NCBI GenBank assembly: GCA_004558805.1
Contig: SFDE01000015.1
Span: forward strand, 1 to 64,000
Reading direction: 5' to 3'
DNA length: 64,000 bases
From: Faecalibacterium prausnitzii
GTDB lineage: Bacteria; Bacillota; Clostridia; Oscillospirales; Ruminococcaceae
The stretch's first letter is position 1, and each line of letters begins with the position of its first letter. Under the pieces are notes generated by a model. The model had not been told where the DNA came from, searched no databases, and was given only the letters and a program-made list of their open reading frames with translations. Shown in pieces: positions 59,357 to 64,000 of this stretch. The position numbers and the translations under genes were made by a program.

Positions 59357-60355
59357 TTAGGCGTTAGCCTGCGCAGCAGCAACTGCACATGCAACGGTAG
59401 CACCGACCATGGGGTTGTTGCCCATGCCGATGAGACCCATCATCTCCACGTGTGCGGGCACGGAGGAAGAGCCAGCGAACTGAGCATCGCCGTGCACACG
59501 ACCCAGAGAGTCGGTCAGACCGTAGCTTGCGGGACCTGCAGCCACGTTATCAGGGTGCAGGGTACGACCGGTGCCGCCGCCGGAAGCAACGGAGAAGTAC
59601 TTCTTGCCGTTCTCGATAGCCCACTTCTTGTAGGTGCCGGCAACCAGGTGCTGGAAGCGGACGGGGTTGGTGGAGTTGCCGGTGATGGAGCACTGGACGT
59701 CCTCCTTCTTCATGATGGCAACGCCTTCCATAACGTCGTTGGCGCCATAGCACTTGACGGCTGCCCGCTCGCCCTCGGAGAAGGGAACTTCCTTCACGAC
59801 GGTCAGGGTCTGAGTGGGGATGTCGTACTCAGTCTGCACGTAGGTGAAGCCGTTGATACGGGAAATGATGTAAGCGGCATCCTTGCCCAGACCGTTCAGG
59901 ATGACACGCAGGGGGGTCTTGCGGACCTTGTTGGCAGTGCGGGCGATGCCGATGGCACCCTCAGCAGCTGCAAAGGACTCGTGACCTGCCAGGAATGCAA
60001 AGCAGGTGGTGTCCTCGCTCAGCAGGCGAGCACCCAGATTGCCGTGACCCAGACCCACCTGACGCTGCTCAGCCACAGAGCCGGGGATGGTGAATGCTTC
60101 CAGACCTTCGCCGATGGCAGCAGCGCACTCGGCTGCATCGGTGAGACCACGCTTCACAGCGATGGCGGTGCCCAGAGTGTATGCCCAGACAGCGTTGTCG
60201 AAGCAGATGGGCTGCACGCCGCGGACGATCTTGTCGCAGTCGATGCCCTTAGCGAGGAGCATCTCGTTGCAGGCGTCCAGAGACTCCAGACCGTTAGCCT
60301 TCAGGCATGCCTCGATCTTCGGCATGCGGCGATCCATAGATTCAAAAGTTGCCAT
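59357..60355 (-). CDS. GGGtGRT family protein
   Basis: A 332-residue protein with the family-defining SGGGTGRTLHPDNVAAGPASYG near residue 260 (described by SGGGTGRT) and other conserved Gly-rich parts (VGLGHGNLGARLL, GNNPMVGATVACAVA). No transmembrane segments. The family is widespread in Clostridia and always seems to travel with a NifU-like protein, as here (17 bp downstream of it). Biochemical function is undescribed as far as I know; an Fe-S-related role is inferred from the partner. Confidence 0.88.
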   Translation of the reverse strand: MATFESMDRRMPKIEACLKANGLESLDACNEMLLAKGIDCDKIVRGVQPICFDNAVWAYTLGTAIAVKRGLTDAAECAAAIGEGLEAFTIPGSVAEQRQVGLGHGNLGARLLSEDTTCFAFLAGHESFAAAEGAIGIARTANKVRKTPLRVILNGLGKDAAYIISRINGFTYVQTEYDIPTQTLTVVKEVPFSEGERAAVKCYGANDVMEGVAIMKKEDVQCSITGNSTNPVRFQHLVAGTYKKWAIENGKKYFSVASGGGTGRTLHPDNVAAGPASYGLTDSLGRVHGDAQFAGSSSVPAHVEMMGLIGMGNNPMVGATVACAVAAAQANA

Positions 60356-60372
60356 GAGTCGTTCCTCCTCTC

Positions 60373-61074
60373 TTATTCCTCACGCGGGTCGATGTACTTG
60401 ACAGCACCCTGATCAGCGCTGAAGCGACCGTAAGTACCCACGTTCTTCTCGTAAGCCTCGTTGGGGCTCTTGCCGTGACGGATATCCTCCATCATCTTGC
60501 CCAGCTTGACGAACTGATAGCCAATGACCTCGCCGTTTGCGTCCACAGCCAGCTTATTGATGTAGCCCTCGGTGAGCTCCAGATAACGGACGCCCTTCTC
60601 CTTGGTGGAGAAGATGGTGCCGGTCATGGAGCGCAGACCCTTGCCCAGGTCGTCCAGACCTGCGCCGATGGGCAGACCGTCCTCAGAGAAAGCGGTCTGG
60701 CTGCGGCCGTAGACGATCTGCAGGAACAGCTCGCGCATTGCCACGTTGATGGCATCGCACACCAGGTCGGTGTTCAGAGCTTCCAGGATGGTCTTGCCGG
60801 GCAGGATCTCGCCTGCCATTGCAGCAGAGTGGGTCATGCCGGAGCAGCCGATGGTCTCCACCAGAGCTTCCTCGATGACGCCGTTCTTGATGTTCAGGGA
60901 CAGCTTGCAAGTGCCCTGCTGAGGAGCACACCAGCCCACACCATGGGTGTAGCCGCTGATGTCCTTGATCTCATAAGCCTTGACCCATGCGCCCTCTTCG
61001 GGGATGGGAGCCGGACCATGCTTAGGACCTTTGGTGATCGGGCACATATTCTGTACTTGCTGCGAATAGGTCAT
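60373..61074 (-). CDS. NifU-like iron-sulfur scaffold-type protein
   Basis: A 233-residue protein starting MTYSQQVQNMCP at ATG 61074 (9 bases from AAGGAG; ATG 61080 is an alternative). Conserved cysteines in GWCAPQQGTCKL, VETIGCSGMTHS and TDLVCDAINVAM match the NifU N-terminal scaffold arrangement, on a longer frame with DLGKGLRSMTGTIF and GTYGRFSADQGAVKYIDP at the end. Likely holds a transient Fe-S cluster for a client. No cysteine desulfurase is beside it. Confidence 0.85.
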   Translation of the reverse strand: MTYSQQVQNMCPITKGPKHGPAPIPEEGAWVKAYEIKDISGYTHGVGWCAPQQGTCKLSLNIKNGVIEEALVETIGCSGMTHSAAMAGEILPGKTILEALNTDLVCDAINVAMRELFLQIVYGRSQTAFSEDGLPIGAGLDDLGKGLRSMTGTIFSTKEKGVRYLELTEGYINKLAVDANGEVIGYQFVKLGKMMEDIRHGKSPNEAYEKNVGTYGRFSADQGAVKYIDPREE

Positions 61075-61191
61075 AATCATACTCTCCTTTTGACAAATCC
61101 CTGCCGGCACGGCAGACCTCCCCTGCCCCGTTTGCATCGTCCGGGCAAGCCCCGTTTTCCGGCGCTGTCCGGTACTACCACGCATAATTTT

Positions 61192-61220
61192 ATTATAGAG
61201 AAAGCAGCAGGATTTTGCAA
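61192..61220 (-). promoter_or_regulatory. Promoter of the NifU-like/GGGtGRT operon
   Basis: Minus strand TTGCAA (61220-61215), 17 bp, TATAAT (61197-61192), leaving a leader of ~110 nt. Confidence 0.82.
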
Positions 61221-61323
61221 GTCATTTTCGACAAAATCCCGCAATTCCTTTTGCGGTTGCCTGCAGCTAACTGTCAATTCCGACGCTTTTGTCCCCGTAA
61301 TCGTCAAGTTTTTGTCAATTTTG

Positions 61324-62520
61324 TCAGAGAGTCTTTTTTTCATCCCCGCCTCCGGGCTGCACCGGCTTTAGGGCAGCTATGGCGGCAAGCCCCGCCGCTG
61401 CTGCCGCCGCCGCCAGCCAGTGCCGTCCCCGCTCCAGCCCCAGCCAGTCTGCAGCGGCGGGAAATACAAGGCTGCCCACGCTCTGCCCCAGTGCCAGAAA
61501 GCCGTAGTTCACCCCGGCGTGGGGCAGCCCGAACAGGTCGGTGGAAAGGGCGGGCAGCACCGCCGCCAGTCCCGAATAGCAGAAGGTCAGCCCTCCGTAC
61601 ACCGCCACCACCATCCAGCCCCGGGCAAAGGCAAAGCCCACCGACAGCCCCAGCGACCCGGCAAACAGCAGCCCGTCGGCGGCTCTGCGCCCCACCCGGT
61701 CGCTGAACAGGGGCATCAGCAGCCGCCCCGCCGCACTGCCCACGCTGCCCAGCACCACGCTCCACAGCGCCGCCTTTTCGTCCAGACCCCGCTCCACGCC
61801 CAGTTTGAGGATCACGGGACTGAACAGCAGCACCGCCGGGGTGGAAAAGCACACTGCCCCGGTGCACAGCCAGTACTGCCTCGTACCCAGCATCTGCCAG
61901 GGAGAAAGGTCCACCCCGCCGGTGTTCTTCTGCCGGGGTTCGGGCGGGTCCTGCAAAAGCAGGCTGCCTGCCAGACACACCGGCAGGCTCACCGCCCCCA
62001 GACCCAAAAACGCTCCCCGGATGCCCTGCAAAAATCCGATCCCCCGCACCGCTGTCCGGACAAAAAAGGTAAGAAAGGCTCCGGAGAGACCCACCGCCCC
62101 GCCGATGACTCCGGTGGCAAGTCCCTTGCGCCCGGCGTACCATTTCTGAGCACAGGACTGGATGGAGGGGTACAGAAACGCCGTACCCAACCCCGCCGGG
62201 ATGCTGAAACCCAGATAAAATCCCGCCCCGCCCTCCGGCAGCATCGCCGCCGTACACAAGCCGCCGCAAAGCAGCGCCGTGCCCCACAGCCCGGCGCACC
62301 GGGGTCCCCGCCGGTCCTGCAAAAAACCTCCCAGCACGCAGCCCACCCCAAACGCGGCAATGAGGAGGGCAAAGGCGTACTCTGTCCCCTGCTCCGACAT
62401 GCCGTATTCCTCCATCACCGGCTGCTGGAACACCCCCCACGCCGCCGGGATGCCGGTTAGGATCTGCACCGCCGCCCCGGCAGCAAGAATGGTCCAGGGA
62501 TGTTTTGCGGCAAACTTCAT
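61324..62520 (-). CDS. MFS transporter, OFA-like (oxalate/formate antiporter family)
   Basis: A 398-residue, 12-helix transporter. TGIPAAWGVFQQPVMEEYG in helix 1 and the following FALLIAAFGVGCVLGGFLQDRRGPR (with motif A, GGFLQDRRGPR) are typical of the OFA/monocarboxylate branch, as are YPSIQSCAQKWYAGRKGLATG and GVGYG-like second-half pieces (LPHAGVNYGFLALGQSVG). Substrate is probably a small carboxylate. The sequence is very GC-rich and Ala/Gly-rich. The downstream gene region holds no clear terminator. Confidence 0.86.
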   Translation of the reverse strand: MKFAAKHPWTILAAGAAVQILTGIPAAWGVFQQPVMEEYGMSEQGTEYAFALLIAAFGVGCVLGGFLQDRRGPRCAGLWGTALLCGGLCTAAMLPEGGAGFYLGFSIPAGLGTAFLYPSIQSCAQKWYAGRKGLATGVIGGAVGLSGAFLTFFVRTAVRGIGFLQGIRGAFLGLGAVSLPVCLAGSLLLQDPPEPRQKNTGGVDLSPWQMLGTRQYWLCTGAVCFSTPAVLLFSPVILKLGVERGLDEKAALWSVVLGSVGSAAGRLLMPLFSDRVGRRAADGLLFAGSLGLSVGFAFARGWMVVAVYGGLTFCYSGLAAVLPALSTDLFGLPHAGVNYGFLALGQSVGSLVFPAAADWLGLERGRHWLAAAAAAAGLAAIAALKPVQPGGGDEKKTL

Positions 62521-62574
62521 GGTCTCACCTCCGGCGCTGCGCTCCCTGCGTTTGAGATAGTATGTCCATTCTGA

Positions 62575-62602
62575 TTGACAAAAACGCAGTTTCCTTTATA
62601 AT
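62575..62602 (+). promoter_or_regulatory. Promoter of hisS
   Basis: TTGACA (62575-62580), 16-bp spacer, TATAAT (62597-62602). The ~130-nt leader folds CCGGTCCC/GGGGACCGG hairpins and contains a partial copy of the 35.4-kb repeat; no T-box consensus was seen. Confidence 0.85.
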
Positions 62603-62741
62603 GAAAAAGGAAAAGACCAAGCATCTTTGCCCTCTCCGGTCCCTTTGCACCGGCTCCCCCATGGACTGCCAAGAGGGGACCGGCGGCATCGCTCCTGCGA
62701 TGACCGGGAGGGCGGGCAATCGATAGAGAGGAATTACGATT

Positions 62742-63983
62742 ATGAAAACACAGGCTTTAAAAGGTATGCGGGACCTGCTGCCCGCCGAGCAGACCCTGCG
62801 GGACCACATTCAGGGCAAGATCCTGGAGACCTACCGTGCCGCCGGCTTTGAGCGGATCTCCACCCCTATGCTGGAGGATATGGAGAATCTGGACAAGTCC
62901 GAGGGCGGCGACAACCTGAACCTGATCTTCAAGGTGCTGAAGCGGGGCGACAAACTCACCGCCGCCCTTGCCACCGGGGACCCCAAGCAGCTTTCCGACA
63001 TGGGTCTGCGCTACGACCTGACCCTGCCCCTTTCCCGGTACTACGCCGCCAACAAGGATAAGCTGCCCAGCCCCTTTAAGGTGATCCAGACCGACCGGGT
63101 GTTCCGTGCCGAGCGTCCTCAGAAGGGTCGCCTGCGGGAGTTCGTCCAGTGCGACATCGACATTCTGGGAGACTCCTCCCCCAACGCCGAGGTGGAACTC
63201 ATCGACGTCACCACCCGGGCACTGCTGAACATTGGCTTTACCGGCTTTACCGTCAACATCAACGACCGCCGCATCCTCCGGGGGATGCTGGAGAGCATGG
63301 GCTTTGCTCCCGACACTCTGGACTCTGTCTGCATCACCTTTGATAAGATGGACAAGATCGGTGCCGAGGGGGTCAAGGCAGAGCTTACCGAAAAGCAGCT
63401 GCCGGAAGCCGCCGTCAACGCCCTTGCAGACTTCATCGCCGCCGGTGCGGTGACCCTGGATGCCGTTGCCGCCCGCTGTGCCGACCCCGCCATTGCCGAC
63501 GACCTGAAGTACGTCCTTGCCACCGCCAGCGCCATTGCCGGCGGACGGTATCAGGTGGCATACTGCCCCAGTCTGGTGCGGGGTCAGGGCTATTACACCG
63601 GAATGGTGTTCGAGGTCACCTGCCCGCAGTTCAGCGGTGCCGTGGCAGGCGGCGGGCGCTACGACAACATGGTAGGCAAGTTCCTGGGCACCCAGGTGCC
63701 TGCAGTGGGCTTCTCCATCGGTTTTGAGCGGGTCTGCGGCATCCTGCTGGAGCAGGGCTACCAGATCCCCGGTGCAAAGCAGAAGATTGCCCTGCTCTAT
63801 GGCAAGGATGCAGACTTCACCGCCGTCCTCGCTAAGGCAGACGCCCTGCGCAGCAGCTACAACGTCACCGTGCTGCCCATGGGCAAAAAACTGGGCAAGC
63901 AGCTGGGTCAGCTGGAAGCCGCAGGCTTTGCCGGTGCCGCTTTTATGGACAAGGACAAGGTCAAGATCTTTGCTCAGCAGTAA
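62742..63983 (+). CDS. hisS: Histidyl-tRNA synthetase
   Basis: A 413-residue class II aminoacyl-tRNA synthetase. Motif 1 region at the N-terminus (KGMRDLLPAE ... ISTPMLED), motif 2 QTDRVFRAERPQKGRLREFVQCDIDI (described by FRAERPQKGRLREF), the histidine-specific LVRGQGYYTGMVFEV, and motif 3 VGFSIGFERVCGIL (~residues 325-338). The C-terminal anticodon-binding domain follows. GAGAGGA precedes the ATG. The stop is 17 bases from the window edge. hisS is divergent from the OFA-type transporter. Confidence 0.96.
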   Translation: MKTQALKGMRDLLPAEQTLRDHIQGKILETYRAAGFERISTPMLEDMENLDKSEGGDNLNLIFKVLKRGDKLTAALATGDPKQLSDMGLRYDLTLPLSRYYAANKDKLPSPFKVIQTDRVFRAERPQKGRLREFVQCDIDILGDSSPNAEVELIDVTTRALLNIGFTGFTVNINDRRILRGMLESMGFAPDTLDSVCITFDKMDKIGAEGVKAELTEKQLPEAAVNALADFIAAGAVTLDAVAARCADPAIADDLKYVLATASAIAGGRYQVAYCPSLVRGQGYYTGMVFEVTCPQFSGAVAGGGRYDNMVGKFLGTQVPAVGFSIGFERVCGILLEQGYQIPGAKQKIALLYGKDADFTAVLAKADALRSSYNVTVLPMGKKLGKQLGQLEAAGFAGAAFMDKDKVKIFAQQ

Positions 63984-64000
63984 GATCCGTTGATCCTGTA

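Noticed and set aside
57419..60412. Plus-strand open frame of 997 codons across the flavoprotein and GGGtGRT genes
   Set aside because: Antisense to two clear genes, passes through their terminator and lacks a ribosome site.
62603..62741. T-box leader upstream of hisS
   Set aside because: Neither the T-box consensus (AGGGTGGNACCGCG type) nor a terminator hairpin next to hisS was found; the hairpins look like a partial intergenic repeat.

Overview
The window reads as a chromosomal segment of a GC-rich, Gram-positive, anaerobic gut Firmicute. The best fit is the Oscillospiraceae/Ruminococcaceae, and Faecalibacterium or a close relative is my working inference. Reasons are the high-GC coding style, strong TTGACA-17-TATAAT promoters, Shine-Dalgarno sites of the AGGAGG type, the L21-L27-Obg block with an L21 leader, a GGGtGRT/NifU-like pair, YmfF/YmfH M16 proteins, and a gut-Firmicute intergenic hairpin repeat near 35.4 kb. 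Only the first ~210 bases are AT-rich and look foreign. I see no CRISPR array, IS element, prophage or rRNA.

Layout. 0-2.5 kb: tail of an AT-rich membrane protein, then a radical SAM enzyme and its TetR-type regulator with a perfect palindrome between them. 2.8-5.7 kb: proC-proB-proA for proline synthesis, with proC broken by an internal deletion. 6-10.5 kb: a methylglyoxal-synthase-like protein lacking key catalytic residues, an MFS transporter, a PH-domain protein, a nucleoid-associated protein and an AEC permease. 10.6-11.2 kb: five tRNA genes (Gly-Val-Asp-Phe-Gly) behind a consensus promoter. 11.4-20.7 kb: Mrp ATPase, then nitrogen assimilation: gdhA behind a ~150-nt leader and gltBD behind a leader terminator.

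20.8-30.6 kb (minus strand): a zinc-ribbon/pseudokinase/PASTA membrane protein, an oligopeptide ABC transporter (oppBCDF plus a separately promoted oppA) and a membrane-GAF-GGDEF diguanylate cyclase. 30.8-36.3 kb: YebC, an RsmF-type rRNA methyltransferase, a tiny Asn/Ser-rich protein, Mini-III RNase, Obg, L27 and L21. 36.3-40.8 kb: Lgt, the YmfH/YmfF pair and a VanY-like carboxypeptidase. 40.9-44.9 kb: the threonine-branch operon ACT-hom-thrB-lysC. 45-50 kb: a class A penicillin-binding protein, a BofC-C-like small protein, a secreted C39-like cysteine peptidase and tRNA-Pro.

50-56.7 kb: one long minus-strand unit, MacA-like adaptor, MacB-type ATPase and permease, SLH-domain cell-surface protein, ComF and possibly tRNA-Pro. 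56.9-61.1 kb: a redox cluster, NifU-like scaffold, GGGtGRT protein, lipid-anchored FMN/FAD fumarate-reductase-like flavoprotein and NusG-domain-II protein. 61.3-64 kb: an OFA-type MFS transporter and hisS.

The most interesting material is the redox cluster, the pseudokinase, the catalytically degraded MgsA relative, the proC lesion and a set of leader-RNA terminators in front of gltB and opp. Coordinates of starts were adjusted by ribosome-binding sites; functions rest on motif recognition only, since no database search was possible.
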